Source of the DNA: an uncultured Phocaeicola sp.
Lineage (GTDB): Bacteria; Bacteroidota; Bacteroidia; Bacteroidales; Bacteroidaceae
Direction of reading: 5' to 3'
Assembly (NCBI GenBank): GCA_947626525.1
Contig: CANQSM010000033.1
Coordinates: 1-33,696, forward strand
DNA length: 33,696 nt
In this document: piece by piece, positions 24,276-33,337 of the stretch
How positions within the stretch are numbered: the stretch's first letter is position 1
Layout: each line of letters starts with the position of its first letter
Notes under the pieces: generated by a model
What the model saw: only the letters and a program-made list of their open reading frames with translations
Database searches by the model: none
What the model was told of the DNA's origin: nothing
Translations under genes and position numbers: made by a program

Positions 24276-26234
24276 CTATGGTTTAATGGAGACATCATTG
24301 TTGTTCATGCGTTCGCTGTAACTCTGCAATATGGCTTTCAGCAATCTTTCCATATCTGCTTGTTCCGTTACTTTTCCTTTCAGATTATTTCGTAACAAAG
24401 TGTCTTTCCGGTAGTTGTACATGCCGCTTACACTGTCTCCCTTCATCACCAGCAGATAGTCTCCTTTTACAAACAGCGGGATGCTGGCGTAATTGAGCGC
24501 CCATGTGTCAGCGGGATTGGTGTGGAGCATGTCTTGGCCGAAAGCGATGTAAGGCTTGTCGTAACCCAGCCAGTTCAGCAATGTCGGCATGATGTCTATC
24601 TGCTGAGCAATGCCATCGAGGCAACCGGTGGGAAGCTCGCCCGACGGGTCAAAGAAGATAATAGGCACACGGCATCCCATTTCTGTCTTGTACTCGGCAT
24701 GGGTGGTTTTGCTGCTGTCATGATCGGCGGTTATTACGAAGACCGTATTCCGGTACCACGGTTGCAGGGAAGCGGTTTCAAAAAACTTGCGGATGGAGTG
24801 GTCGGCGTAACGGATGCACTTGTGCAACCGGTGTATGCCTTCGTCCTTGAACACATTCTTGTATTTGTCAGGAATAGCAAACGGATGGTGGGAGGACAGG
24901 GTGAATACAGCCGTCATGAACGGTTGTTCCATTTCGCTCATCTTCGAACAATAGTATTGAAGGAACGGTTCGTCCCATATTCCCCAGGTTCCGTCGAATT
25001 CCTTTTCTCCACCGAATCTCGGATCTGCCTCAAACTCGTTGCGACCATAGTACTCGTTGAACCCGATGGCGCAGGCAAAGGCATGGAAACCCATGGATGA
25101 GTTTTCGGCTCCATGGAAGAAGGCAGTGTGATATCCCCATTTTTTCAGTTCGCCGGGCAGGCTGCTCAGGTCGTTCATGGAGTGGCGAGTGAGGACAAAC
25201 GGTTGCCCTATTTTAGGAATGGAAGCCAGCACAGCCGGCATGGCATCTATGCTGGTAAATGTATTGTTGATGGTTTCGCGCCAAGTGAGGCTGTGGATCA
25301 ACAGCGAATCGATGAACGGAGTGTAGCCTTTGTACTTGCCTCCGTCCAGGTGTATGTTTCGTGCGCCGATAAATTCCTGGGCAAAGCTTTCCACAATCAG
25401 GACCACTACGTTTTTCTTTCTCGCTTCCCGGTCGGTGGCAGGACGGTGAATGGGGGAATACAGGCTGTCAAGTTCCGCCCGGCTGAAGTAAGAGGGGATT
25501 TGTACAGGCTTGTTTGTCAGCGTCCGTATGATGGAAAACGGGGTGTTCAGCACTATGTTTGCCTCCGAAGGTTGTTTCACGAACTGGTGTGCATTGCTGA
25601 TGGCTATCGGCCGGGTAGCGGTGGTGAAGAATGAGCCCCGCATGCCGCACACCATCAGCGGCGCGATAATTATGAATGATAATGTCTGCCGGAGGTAATA
25701 GCATTTCAGATGCTGCGGAGAGCAATCAGTCTGTGCTTCGCGGTAGAACTTGATTAAAAACCATATAAGCAGAGCCGCCAGCAGTATGAAGTACCAATGC
25801 CGCCATATTTCTATGCCGATGATGGAGCCTAGATTGTTCTCATTGCCGAACTCGTACACTACATCCGCCGTGACGCGCCGTCCGGTGAACGAGCAGTAAA
25901 CGGTATCCATCAGGTTCATGACGATACCTGCCGAGTTGGTAACCACAAAAATCCATTTGGCTATCTTTCGCAGTAGCGATGTCTCTTTATAGTGCAGGGG
26001 AAACAGTACCAGGAGAATATAAAGGCTGTTCGTGTAGCAAATAGCAGAAGTGTCGAAGAACAGGCCGCCGCGAAGCATCTCAAAGAATGAGCTCCAAGTA
26101 AATGTGTCTTTGAACTGCCCCCAGTTCTCAAAGAGGAAAGCTAATCTGCATATCTCGTAACAAATGTAAACCCATAACAGGTTGATAAGTATATTCCAGG
26201 GTGTTTTATCCGATTTTTTCATTGTCATATTCAT
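24276..26234 (-). CDS. Membrane-anchored LtaS/EptA-type sulfatase-fold transferase, first copy
   Basis: The 652-residue protein has about five N-terminal membrane helices (about residues 15-210) and a periplasmic alkaline-phosphatase/sulfatase-fold domain. The metal-binding and nucleophile sites appear as VVLIVESFA (Glu282), NTFTSIDAMPAVLASIPK (candidate nucleophile Thr327) and VITADHDSSK (Asp504, His505). Family members move phosphoethanolamine or phosphoglycerol onto lipid A, core sugars or teichoic acids. In this LPS context, modification of the glycolipid is the natural inference. It is 45 bases behind a second, dissimilar member. Confidence 0.85.
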   Translation of the reverse strand: MNMTMKKSDKTPWNILINLLWVYICYEICRLAFLFENWGQFKDTFTWSSFFEMLRGGLFFDTSAICYTNSLYILLVLFPLHYKETSLLRKIAKWIFVVTNSAGIVMNLMDTVYCSFTGRRVTADVVYEFGNENNLGSIIGIEIWRHWYFILLAALLIWFLIKFYREAQTDCSPQHLKCYYLRQTLSFIIIAPLMVCGMRGSFFTTATRPIAISNAHQFVKQPSEANIVLNTPFSIIRTLTNKPVQIPSYFSRAELDSLYSPIHRPATDREARKKNVVVLIVESFAQEFIGARNIHLDGGKYKGYTPFIDSLLIHSLTWRETINNTFTSIDAMPAVLASIPKIGQPFVLTRHSMNDLSSLPGELKKWGYHTAFFHGAENSSMGFHAFACAIGFNEYYGRNEFEADPRFGGEKEFDGTWGIWDEPFLQYYCSKMSEMEQPFMTAVFTLSSHHPFAIPDKYKNVFKDEGIHRLHKCIRYADHSIRKFFETASLQPWYRNTVFVITADHDSSKTTHAEYKTEMGCRVPIIFFDPSGELPTGCLDGIAQQIDIMPTLLNWLGYDKPYIAFGQDMLHTNPADTWALNYASIPLFVKGDYLLVMKGDSVSGMYNYRKDTLLRNNLKGKVTEQADMERLLKAILQSYSERMNNNDVSIKP

Positions 26235-26279
26235 TATTGAAGTATTATAGTTCTTTCTAACGGGTTGAAACAGTGGCTC

Positions 26280-28115
26280 CTATCTCTTGCTCAAGTCTGT
26301 GTAGAGTGTTTGCAGGATAACTTTTCCCAGTTCTTCGCGCCGTGGATCGGCGCCTTTCAAGGCTTGGTCCGATACATTATCAAAATGAGTGACTCCATCA
26401 CCGTCGCGGAAAATGAATCCGTTGTTATAGGTGTGGAATGCAAACGGATAAGTATATGTATCCGCCATCACATCTCGGCTGAAAATAAAATCCTCGTGCG
26501 GAAGTTCCATCTGTCCCAGCAGCGTGGCGGCAAGGTCGGTCTGATTGATAATCCTGTCTATCTGCATGGGCTGTTTCACGGCGCCGCCCAAGAGAAGCAT
26601 CGGGATGTGAGTCTTTTCATCCTGCGTAAACAGATAATCGTTGACACCATGGTCGCCAGTGCAGATAATCAGCAAGTCATCCCACGCCGGAGAGTTTTTC
26701 AACTTATCTACAAACTTGCCGAAACAATCGTCCACATAAGCGAACGAGTTTTCCACCTTGTCAGTCTTTATTCTGTTGTAAGGCACTTCGAAAGGCTCAT
26801 GCGAGCTAAGTGTCTGAAATGTGGTGTACCAGCGTGTGTTTGCTTTGGTCTTCTTTTGAATGTCATCGTAAAGCCATGAAAAGAGATAACCGTCGTGTAT
26901 TCCCCAACTGCAAGCGGGGGCGGAAGCGGGGAAGTCTTTCTGGTACACTAATCTGTCATGCCCTGATGCGAGGTAATAATCTGATTTATGGAAGATAGTC
27001 AAATCTCCCCCGTGTAGCACCGTGGTGGAGTAGCCGGCTTTATCCCTCAGCAAGCGCGGCAGTGCTGGCAGGTGGGATAATTTGCGGGTATATCTTATCA
27101 CACTCGTAGTGGGCTGTCCCAAGTATCCGCTGAGCAGACACACCAACCCACGGTCTGTGCGGAAGCTGCCCGCATAGCAGTGAGTGAAGAGGACGCCTTC
27201 TTTGGAGAGGCGGTCGAAGTTGACAGCCACGTTCGGCACCCCGCCTAAGGATTCTATGAAATGGGTGCATAACCCCTCCCATACAATCAAGAGAATGTTA
27301 GGACGGGTAGTGTTCAGTAACTTAATCTCCGGTGTCCCTTTTAAAGGGAAAAGAAATTCAAACTTGCGTTGGCACTCGTCGGGAGAAAAAGTTTGAAACT
27401 GCTTGCCGAAGTCGTCCTTCACCGAAAAGGAGTAAATCAGGTTGAACAGTGGGTTCAGGGCGCTGTGGTTATAAAACTGGTTTTTACTGAAATAAGTGAT
27501 ACTGGGATTTTCGGGTCTTCTTTTCAACCCCCGCGTAATCAGGAAAAGAACAACTGCCGTAATGGCAAATATCAGAAACGTGATACCCTGGTTCGGCCAG
27601 CCGGGCAGGGAACTTTCAGCTTCCCGGTTGCACATCCTTATCGTGGGCATCAATGCCGCAAAGAAAATGCCGAAAACAAGAAACACTGCCACCAATGCTG
27701 CCAGGATGTAAGTAACAGATACACTGGCGAAAACGCCTTTCATTGATCTCAGATAGGCAAAGACCGACGAATCGATTTTGAACTGCCAGAATTTGTAGAG
27801 AGCCGTATCGGCCACTGTGGTCAGTGCCACTGCCAACGCCAAGATTGCATCGCACACCAGTAGCACCGGATAGCTGTTGAAGAACGGAAAATGAGCATGT
27901 ATCCACACGATGAGCAAAGGAAACATGGTGAGGTAGGCAGCAACTTTCAAATCCGTCTTATAGCCGTGACGGTAGATTCTCCACCAATCTCTTATCTTCA
28001 TGGTGGAAGTGTTCAGGGCACGGTTGTAAATACAGAATAGAGGGCGTTGTATCGCAAGGAAGAATGTAACGCAGACCATGAAATGTAAACTTATAAAAAT
28101 GAACTCTTTTCCCAT
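26280..28115 (-). CDS. Membrane-anchored LtaS/EptA-type sulfatase-fold transferase, second copy
   Basis: The 611-residue protein has N-terminal membrane helices (about residues 5-30, 58-75, 82-105, 130-157, 176-195) and a periplasmic sulfatase-fold domain: NILLIVWEGLC (Glu280), AGSFRTDRGLVCLLSGY (candidate nucleophile Thr320), and DLLIICTGDHGVND near the C-terminus. It shares the fold but little sequence with the neighbouring protein, so the two probably act on different positions or with different donors. It begins nine bases after the GT9 gene. Confidence 0.85.
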   Translation of the reverse strand: MGKEFIFISLHFMVCVTFFLAIQRPLFCIYNRALNTSTMKIRDWWRIYRHGYKTDLKVAAYLTMFPLLIVWIHAHFPFFNSYPVLLVCDAILALAVALTTVADTALYKFWQFKIDSSVFAYLRSMKGVFASVSVTYILAALVAVFLVFGIFFAALMPTIRMCNREAESSLPGWPNQGITFLIFAITAVVLFLITRGLKRRPENPSITYFSKNQFYNHSALNPLFNLIYSFSVKDDFGKQFQTFSPDECQRKFEFLFPLKGTPEIKLLNTTRPNILLIVWEGLCTHFIESLGGVPNVAVNFDRLSKEGVLFTHCYAGSFRTDRGLVCLLSGYLGQPTTSVIRYTRKLSHLPALPRLLRDKAGYSTTVLHGGDLTIFHKSDYYLASGHDRLVYQKDFPASAPACSWGIHDGYLFSWLYDDIQKKTKANTRWYTTFQTLSSHEPFEVPYNRIKTDKVENSFAYVDDCFGKFVDKLKNSPAWDDLLIICTGDHGVNDYLFTQDEKTHIPMLLLGGAVKQPMQIDRIINQTDLAATLLGQMELPHEDFIFSRDVMADTYTYPFAFHTYNNGFIFRDGDGVTHFDNVSDQALKGADPRREELGKVILQTLYTDLSKR

Positions 28116-28124
28116 ATCATTTGA

Positions 28125-29117
28125 TTAAATGAGTTGTTTTACTTTGGCAACGATGGTTTCAGGAGATATCTGTCGAAGGCAAGCCAGCGTATGTAGCCTG
28201 CACTTTTTGCTTCCGCCTATGCTGCAAGGCTGACAGGGCAGATGGAGATATATCGCGTTATCCTCGCTCTGACCGTAACTCAGGAATCCGCAAGCGGGGG
28301 TGGTACTTCCCCAAACCGACAGAACTTTGGTGTCTACGACCGACGCTAAATGCTGGTTGGCGGAATCCATTGTAATCATTACGTCCATGCTGCTGATGAC
28401 AGACAGCTCATCGGAGAGCGGGAATCTTCCGGCAAGTGAGGTGCAATGCCCAATGTCGTTCTGCCACTGTTTCAGGAGGGAGACTTCCCTGCCGCCACCA
28501 AACAAATAAATATGAAACCCATCCTTAGCCAATAGTTCCGCCACTTGTCGCATCTTTTCCACTGGATACGTCTTGTTGGAATAGCGTGCAAAGGGTGCTA
28601 TCCCTATGGCTGGATGCCGGATGGGAATTATCTGTCGGGGATGAGAGTCACTGAATACGGAACGGAAGTCAAGACTTACCGGAAAGCCCAAACGTGAGAA
28701 TACATCCGCATAGCGGTTCATGAAATTAGGCTGTCTCCCTTTGCCGTGCAAAACCTTTCTTCTGCCGGCTCTCATCTTATCTACCATAACCACCTTTTTG
28801 CCTACCAGGATAAAGAAGGCGTCAATTATCCACGAGCACATTACATTATGAAGGTCTGCCACATAGTCAGGATGTAGGGAGACAAGCTCTTTCAGCAAGC
28901 GACACATCCCGGTCAGTCCCTGATGCTTCCCTTTCAAATCTGCCTTGAATATATGAATGTTCTCCGGCTTGTGGATAAACAGTTGCACAAAGGAAGGGCG
29001 CGTCAGGACATCTACCCGCAGATGCGGGTACTGCCGCGCCAATGAGTATATGGCAGGGACAGTCATTGCCACATCGCCTAGGGCGGACAATCTTATTATT
29101 AATATACGCTTCAACAT
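28125..29117 (-). CDS. GT9 family glycosyltransferase (heptosyltransferase-like)
   Basis: The 330-residue protein has the GT9 opening RILIIRLSALGDVAMTVPAIYSLAR and the donor-binding region MITMDSANQHLASVVDTKVLSVWGSTTP. A cysteine group near the C-terminus (HLPCQPCS.....KCRLHTLACL) is common in Bacteroidetes members. Classical GT9 enzymes transfer ADP-heptose to LPS core, but the sugar here cannot be confirmed. The start overlaps the end of the cytidylyltransferase gene by seven bases, so translation is probably coupled. Confidence 0.88.
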   Translation of the reverse strand: MLKRILIIRLSALGDVAMTVPAIYSLARQYPHLRVDVLTRPSFVQLFIHKPENIHIFKADLKGKHQGLTGMCRLLKELVSLHPDYVADLHNVMCSWIIDAFFILVGKKVVMVDKMRAGRRKVLHGKGRQPNFMNRYADVFSRLGFPVSLDFRSVFSDSHPRQIIPIRHPAIGIAPFARYSNKTYPVEKMRQVAELLAKDGFHIYLFGGGREVSLLKQWQNDIGHCTSLAGRFPLSDELSVISSMDVMITMDSANQHLASVVDTKVLSVWGSTTPACGFLSYGQSEDNAIYLHLPCQPCSIGGSKKCRLHTLACLRQISPETIVAKVKQLI

Positions 29118-29842
29118 TTATTCCCTTTCAGATAAGCTTCCACACCTTCGATGTCTTTGCGGTTGTCTACGGAAAGCGACTTGCAATGACAGTTGTAATA
29201 ATAGATGGGAACATGGTTCTCCAGGAAACGGAACGAGTCGTTTTCTTCTATTTTCTCTATTGGCCCACGGGGAGTGTTGCGGTAGTATTCCAATGCTTTA
29301 CGGGTAAAGGCGCCTACTCCTACGAACTTATGGTAAACATAATCCATATTCCCCTTAGGATAGGGGATGGGGCTTCGCGAGATAAACAGGCAACGATGGT
29401 CGGCGGCCGTTACAATCTTCAGGTTGGTGGCATCCACTACTTCCACTGGGCTGCTGAAATCGGTCATCAGGTTGGATACATACAGCTCGTCGGTTTTCAA
29501 ATCTTGGGGAATACACTGCACAATATACTCTTTGGTGAGCAAAGGCTCATCCCCGTTCACCATGACGTAGAGGTCGGCAGGGATGTAGGTAGATACTTCG
29601 TAAAGACGCTCGGTGGCAGTGTCGTGTTGGGACGAAGTCATAACCACCTTGGCTCCGAATGCTTCGCAGGCAGACTTTATCTTTTCGCTGTCGGTAGCCA
29701 CGTAGACTTCTTCAAAGCATTCTACTTCTTTACAATGGCTATAAACCCATTGTATCATGGGCTTGCCGCAAATCATGGCAAGCGGTTTTTCGAAAAAACG
29801 GGTTGATTCGGCCCGTGCCGGTATTACGCAAATAATTTTCAT
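29111..29842 (-). CDS. kdsB: KdsB-like CMP-sugar (probable CMP-Kdo) cytidylyltransferase
   Basis: The 243-residue protein starts with the nucleotide-binding IPARAESTRFFEKPL (residues 7-21). TSSQHDTATERLYEV replaces the more usual TS..H.SGT(E/D)R..EV, and NGDEPLL stands where KdsB proteins usually have QGDEPLI. KdsB makes CMP-Kdo for the Kdo transferase, and a Kdo-transferase homologue is two genes upstream, which supports the call. The motif changes (for example S-x-R-F-F instead of S-x-R-F-P-G-K) mark it as a divergent paralogue, so another keto-sugar substrate is possible. Confidence 0.65.
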   Translation of the reverse strand: MKIICVIPARAESTRFFEKPLAMICGKPMIQWVYSHCKEVECFEEVYVATDSEKIKSACEAFGAKVVMTSSQHDTATERLYEVSTYIPADLYVMVNGDEPLLTKEYIVQCIPQDLKTDELYVSNLMTDFSSPVEVVDATNLKIVTAADHRCLFISRSPIPYPKGNMDYVYHKFVGVGAFTRKALEYYRNTPRGPIEKIEENDSFRFLENHVPIYYYNCHCKSLSVDNRKDIEGVEAYLKGNKC

Positions 29843-29865
29843 ACAGTTATCGCTTTATATGTAAT

Positions 29866-30777
29866 TCAATGTTCGGTTTTATCAGAGGTGACATCCGCTG
29901 CCGTACGGCGGATACGCCATCGCTTGTGCGACCATAGCCAGTACTCGGGAGCTTTGCTGATGGTACTTTCCAGCATCTTCATAAATTGCAGGGTGTAAGG
30001 ATAGGAAGCCTCCGCACAGTCGGGGACAATGGTTTTGAAACTCATCAGGTATTGTCCTCTTTTCTCCTTGGTCACTTCTAAGTAAAGAAAATGTGCGTCT
30101 ATCCTTCTTCCTATTTCCTCGCCTCCCACACTATAAGCAGTGTCTTGGTGCAGAAAGGTGGTCCAGTGATTCAGGACCTTGCTGTTGGGACGTTGGTCGG
30201 CAATGAAACCGATGAGGTATTGCTTGCCTTCTTGCCTCATTTTCAGCAGTGTTCGGAATGCTTGCTTTTGCCGGATGAGTAGGGTGTCGAAGCGCGACCG
30301 TATTTTTTGCATGACCTTGTCCATAGTTTCGTCGTGCAGCGGGCGATAGATTTCTCCGTTGATGGCGGGCCGCTTGTAATGCCGGGTCACGGCTTGCACC
30401 CATTCCCAGTTGCCGTAATGTCCCAGGTAGAGTATGATGGGGCGTCCGTCTTCCGCCAATCTCTCTATCAGCCGGGCATTGTCTACCTTTACACGTCGAT
30501 CTATCTCCCGGTCGGAGATGTGTAGCAGTTTGATACTTTCTACTATACAGTCACACAAATGATGATAGAATTTCTTTTCTATCCTTTTCAGCTCTTTCCG
30601 GTTCTTTTCAGGAAAGGAACGTGAAAGGTTTTCCCTGACGGTCTTTTTTCGATAGCTTGTCAGGTAATATATCAGCAGGTACATGCCGTTGCTATACATG
30701 TACAGTAGTCTTAAGGGCATAAAAGCAAAGGCGTACAATATGCCTATAATCAGAATATATCGTATTCTTCCCTTCAT
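29866..30777 (-). CDS. LpxL/HtrB-type lipid A acyltransferase homologue
   Basis: The 303-residue protein has an N-terminal membrane helix (RYILIIGILYAFAFMPLRLLY) and the acyltransferase HX4(D/E) motif with His120 and Glu125 (LGHYGNWEW), followed by IADQRPNSK at about residues 200-210. LpxL enzymes add a secondary acyl chain to Kdo-lipid A at the inner membrane. Placement straight after a Kdo-transferase homologue, overlapping by four bases, fits that order. Acyl chain and exact acceptor are unknown. Confidence 0.85.
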   Translation of the reverse strand: MKGRIRYILIIGILYAFAFMPLRLLYMYSNGMYLLIYYLTSYRKKTVRENLSRSFPEKNRKELKRIEKKFYHHLCDCIVESIKLLHISDREIDRRVKVDNARLIERLAEDGRPIILYLGHYGNWEWVQAVTRHYKRPAINGEIYRPLHDETMDKVMQKIRSRFDTLLIRQKQAFRTLLKMRQEGKQYLIGFIADQRPNSKVLNHWTTFLHQDTAYSVGGEEIGRRIDAHFLYLEVTKEKRGQYLMSFKTIVPDCAEASYPYTLQFMKMLESTISKAPEYWLWSHKRWRIRRTAADVTSDKTEH

Positions 30778-32036
30778 GCTTGGTTTAATAATCGGATGAT
30801 ATGTGAAGTCGCCCCGCTGTTCTGCCGGGTATATTCTTTTGCTGTTCGGCGGATATCTTCCAAAGCCGTTTCATTCCCTTTCAAGGTAGCGAACCATCGC
30901 TCCAACTCCTGTGGCGAGCGTACAATGCAACCTATACCTCGTTTAATCAGTTCGTTGGGCGTCACCTTCCGGTGTATTTTAGGGCCGAAAGCTACCGGAA
31001 GCCCGTAGACAGTAGCCTCGATGATGCTGTGCAGATAGGGAGTGAAACCACCACCCACATACGCCCATTTACCGTACCTGTACAAATAAGCCAAAGCTCC
31101 CAGGAAGTCGATGATAAGCACCTGGGTGTTCGAGAAATCGGTGCTTTCATCGCATTCGGAATAACAGAGGGCATTGCCTTCTAAGTGGAACTTGAGGGCA
31201 TTCAGGTTTTCTTCGCAGATTTCGTGCGGCACGATGATGAAATGTATATCCCTATGCCGGTTGGCAAGGGAGCAGATAAGGCTGGTATCTTTCCGGTCGC
31301 TGATGCTGCCGGCAATAAACAAATCTCCTTGTTTGGCAAATTCATCCACCACCGGGTTGTGCCAAGGGGTGGAAGCTACAGCTATCGCATTGTCAAACAG
31401 CGGGTCGCCGGTTATGGTAAGATTGTCGTATCCCAATTTCCGCAGGTTGCTTTGCGAAGTTTCGTTCAGCACCATGAAATGCGTGTAAGCATCAAGCGAC
31501 TGCCGGAACAAGCTCCCGTACCATCGGAAGAAAGGCGAGTGCCGGCTGATGATGGCGGATACCAGGTAAGTGCGAATCCCTTTGGTCTTCAGCTCGTGCA
31601 GGTAGTTCATCCAGTATTCGGAGATGATGAAGACAGCCTTCTGCGGGCGAATGATTTCAAGAAAACGGCAGGCATTCTTGCGAGTGTCCAAAGGCAGATA
31701 GTAAACGTAGTCCACTTCGGGATGGTAACGGTGTAACACTTCATAGCCGGTAGGAGAAAAGAAAGTGAGCACAATGCAGCATTTGTGTTCCTCTTTCAGT
31801 CGTTTGATGATGGGGCGTGCCACTCCATATTCTCCTAAGGAAGCGGCGTGTATCCAAACGGTAATTGTTCCTTCTCCAGGGACTACAAATTCTTTCTCAA
31901 TCCGCTCTAAGAGGTGGCGTTGGCCTTCGGCTGATTTGCGTAGCTTGCTGTTGGAAGACAGTAGGAATGATAGGTTGCCGATAAGTTTCAGAAATACTTC
32001 TCCTATGGTGAGGATAATATTGTATAGTATGTTCAT
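30774..32036 (-). CDS. waaA: Kdo (3-deoxy-D-manno-octulosonate) transferase homologue, WaaA/KdtA family
   Basis: The 420-residue GT-B protein has one N-terminal membrane helix, the conserved WIHAASLGE with the expected catalytic Glu69, LTFFSPTGYE and YLPLDTRKNACRFLE. The C-terminal half has SRHSPFFRWYG, GDPLFDNA, YVGGGFTPYLHSIIEATVYGLPVAFGP. WaaA attaches Kdo to lipid IVA. Several family motifs are altered (ISEYWMNYL for the usual KYEFWYNYL, GDPLFD for GDTRFD), suggesting a second, specialised copy. I chose the ATG at 32036 (AAAGG just upstream); the longer frame's start overlaps the promoter box at 32064-32071. It is first of seven genes. Confidence 0.8.
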   Translation of the reverse strand: MNILYNIILTIGEVFLKLIGNLSFLLSSNSKLRKSAEGQRHLLERIEKEFVVPGEGTITVWIHAASLGEYGVARPIIKRLKEEHKCCIVLTFFSPTGYEVLHRYHPEVDYVYYLPLDTRKNACRFLEIIRPQKAVFIISEYWMNYLHELKTKGIRTYLVSAIISRHSPFFRWYGSLFRQSLDAYTHFMVLNETSQSNLRKLGYDNLTITGDPLFDNAIAVASTPWHNPVVDEFAKQGDLFIAGSISDRKDTSLICSLANRHRDIHFIIVPHEICEENLNALKFHLEGNALCYSECDESTDFSNTQVLIIDFLGALAYLYRYGKWAYVGGGFTPYLHSIIEATVYGLPVAFGPKIHRKVTPNELIKRGIGCIVRSPQELERWFATLKGNETALEDIRRTAKEYTRQNSGATSHIIRLLNQA

Positions 32037-32063
32037 CCTTTTCTGATAATGTGATAATCGGAA

Positions 32064-32071
32064 CAAAGATA
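32064..32071 (-). promoter_or_regulatory. -7 box (TATCTTTG) of the Kdo/lipid A operon
   Basis: The minus strand reads TATCTTTG, matching TAnnTTTG, 28 bases before the ATG at 32036. No other box of this quality was found upstream of the next six genes, whose junctions are short or overlapping. Confidence 0.55.
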
Positions 32072-32135
32072 CGTGGAAAGGATGGAATGAGGAGGACAGG
32101 GGTGTCGGTATCTTGTACGGAAACGACCTTGTTTG

Positions 32136-32564
32136 CTACAGCAATTGCTCTTTCAACATTTCCAACAGGGGCTGGGGAATGTCGGAAGTATCTATGCCTT
32201 TGTCTTTGAAAGGGATGACGATGTAGGGAGTTTGGTCATCGGGTTGCTTCAGCTTGCGCAGGTAGACTTCGTTGATGAAATCGTATTGCAGTACTTCGGA
32301 GATGAGTAACAGGCGCTCCACGTCAATGTTCTTGCTGTTGAAGATATGGTAGAGCGAGGTGCGCACACAGTGAATCTGCCGGGCGAATTCCGCGTAACTT
32401 ATGCCGCGCTCGTCCACTTTCTGCTGGATGAGCTTGCCTATGTAAATGTCTTTGAACTTTGATCCCACAGTCTGTGCTTCAGCTTTTCTGCTGTTGCCGG
32501 CGCCTGTTCCCCTGTGGCGGGCATTTTCGGTTATACAAAAAGCGTGAGGAACTTTATTGTTCAT
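32136..32564 (-). CDS. XRE-type helix-turn-helix regulator
   Basis: The C-terminal two-thirds is a helix-turn-helix domain: YIGKLIQQKVDERGISYAEFARQIHC, then VRTSLYHIFNSKNIDVERLLLISEVLQYDF, in the pattern of Bacteroidetes XRE-like regulators. The tail (YIVIPFKDKGIDTSDI) has no motif I recognise. I start it at the ATG at 32564 (142 residues); an ATG at 32645 would add 27 hydrophobic residues, and a GTG close to the domain is also possible. It lies upstream of the lipid A operon on the same strand with its own promoter candidate at 32817-32824, so control of that operon is a guess from position. Confidence 0.7.
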   Translation of the reverse strand: MNNKVPHAFCITENARHRGTGAGNSRKAEAQTVGSKFKDIYIGKLIQQKVDERGISYAEFARQIHCVRTSLYHIFNSKNIDVERLLLISEVLQYDFINEVYLRKLKQPDDQTPYIVIPFKDKGIDTSDIPQPLLEMLKEQLL

Positions 32565-32816
32565 CTTAAACGTGGTATCGCCAAACACCAGACTGATAAA
32601 TGAACCGAATAAACACCCCACGCTGGTGCTATATGCATACGACATTTACAGTCATAGAATACATACAACCAACGGAAGCATCATACTGTTCCATCCTTAT
32701 CAGTCGAAATTTTGGCGATTTTCGTTTAAGGAATGAAGCGGATAACGCTTTCTTTTCTTTAATATATTAATGTATAGGCCCTCAGGTGGTGTGTAACTTC
32801 CGCCTTCAGGACGTTG

Positions 32817-32824
32817 CAAAGATA
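32817..32824 (-). promoter_or_regulatory. Candidate -7 box (TATCTTTG) upstream of the XRE regulator
   Basis: The minus strand reads TATCTTTG. The leader would be long (roughly 160-250 bases, depending on the start). Nothing else is recognisable in 32646-32935. Confidence 0.4.
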
Positions 32825-32935
32825 CAAAAGAAACTCGAAACAGTATGAGCCCACAGGATGTTTATTCCCACTAAAAGTAGTGAATATGTTTAAAGCAGGC
32901 GTTTTGTTTGAGTTTTTGCGTAGCTATTGAAAAAT

Positions 32936-33283
32936 TCAGCCCACAGGTTTAGTCTGCGTGTACCCTTCTTTCTTCAACAGTTCCAATACCTTTTGTTTGA
33001 AATCACCTTGTACTATGATTTCGCCGTCTTTGGCGCTACCTCCTACACCACATTTACTTTTCAGCATCCGTCCCAGTTCCTTTAGATCGTCTTCTGTACC
33101 GGTAAATCCGGTTATCAGGGTCACCAGTTTCCCTCCCCTGTTCTTACGATCCAGTTGCACGCGCAGACGCTGTTGTGCAGGTGGCAGTGTCTGTTCTTCA
33201 ATGTTTTCTTCCGTTTCGTATTGGAAGTCCGGATTGGTGGAGTATACTACATTGAGTCGTTCTTTCCAATCGTTCTTTTTCAT
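32936..33283 (-). CDS. SUI1/YciH family translation initiation factor-like protein
   Basis: The 115-residue protein ends in a SUI1 (eIF1-like) domain: RVQLDRKNRGGKLVTLITGF, then LGRMLKSKCGVGGSAKDGEIIVQGDFKQKVLELL. KCGVGGS.KDG.I..QGD is the signature of the YciH/eIF1 family, which influences start-site fidelity on the small ribosomal subunit. The start is the ATG at 33283; the longer frame begins inside the promoter box. Monocistronic. Confidence 0.9.
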   Translation of the reverse strand: MKKNDWKERLNVVYSTNPDFQYETEENIEEQTLPPAQQRLRVQLDRKNRGGKLVTLITGFTGTEDDLKELGRMLKSKCGVGGSAKDGEIIVQGDFKQKVLELLKKEGYTQTKPVG

Positions 33284-33337
33284 AATATGCTTGATATATA
33301 GGGATATGTATATGTTCTGTTCCTTGATTTCGACAGG

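Noticed and set aside
24522-25100. 192-residue plus-strand frame
   Set aside because: It is antisense to the sulfatase-fold transferase; long shadow frames are expected in the GC-richer block.
31185-31736. 183-residue plus-strand frame
   Set aside because: It is antisense to the Kdo-transferase homologue.
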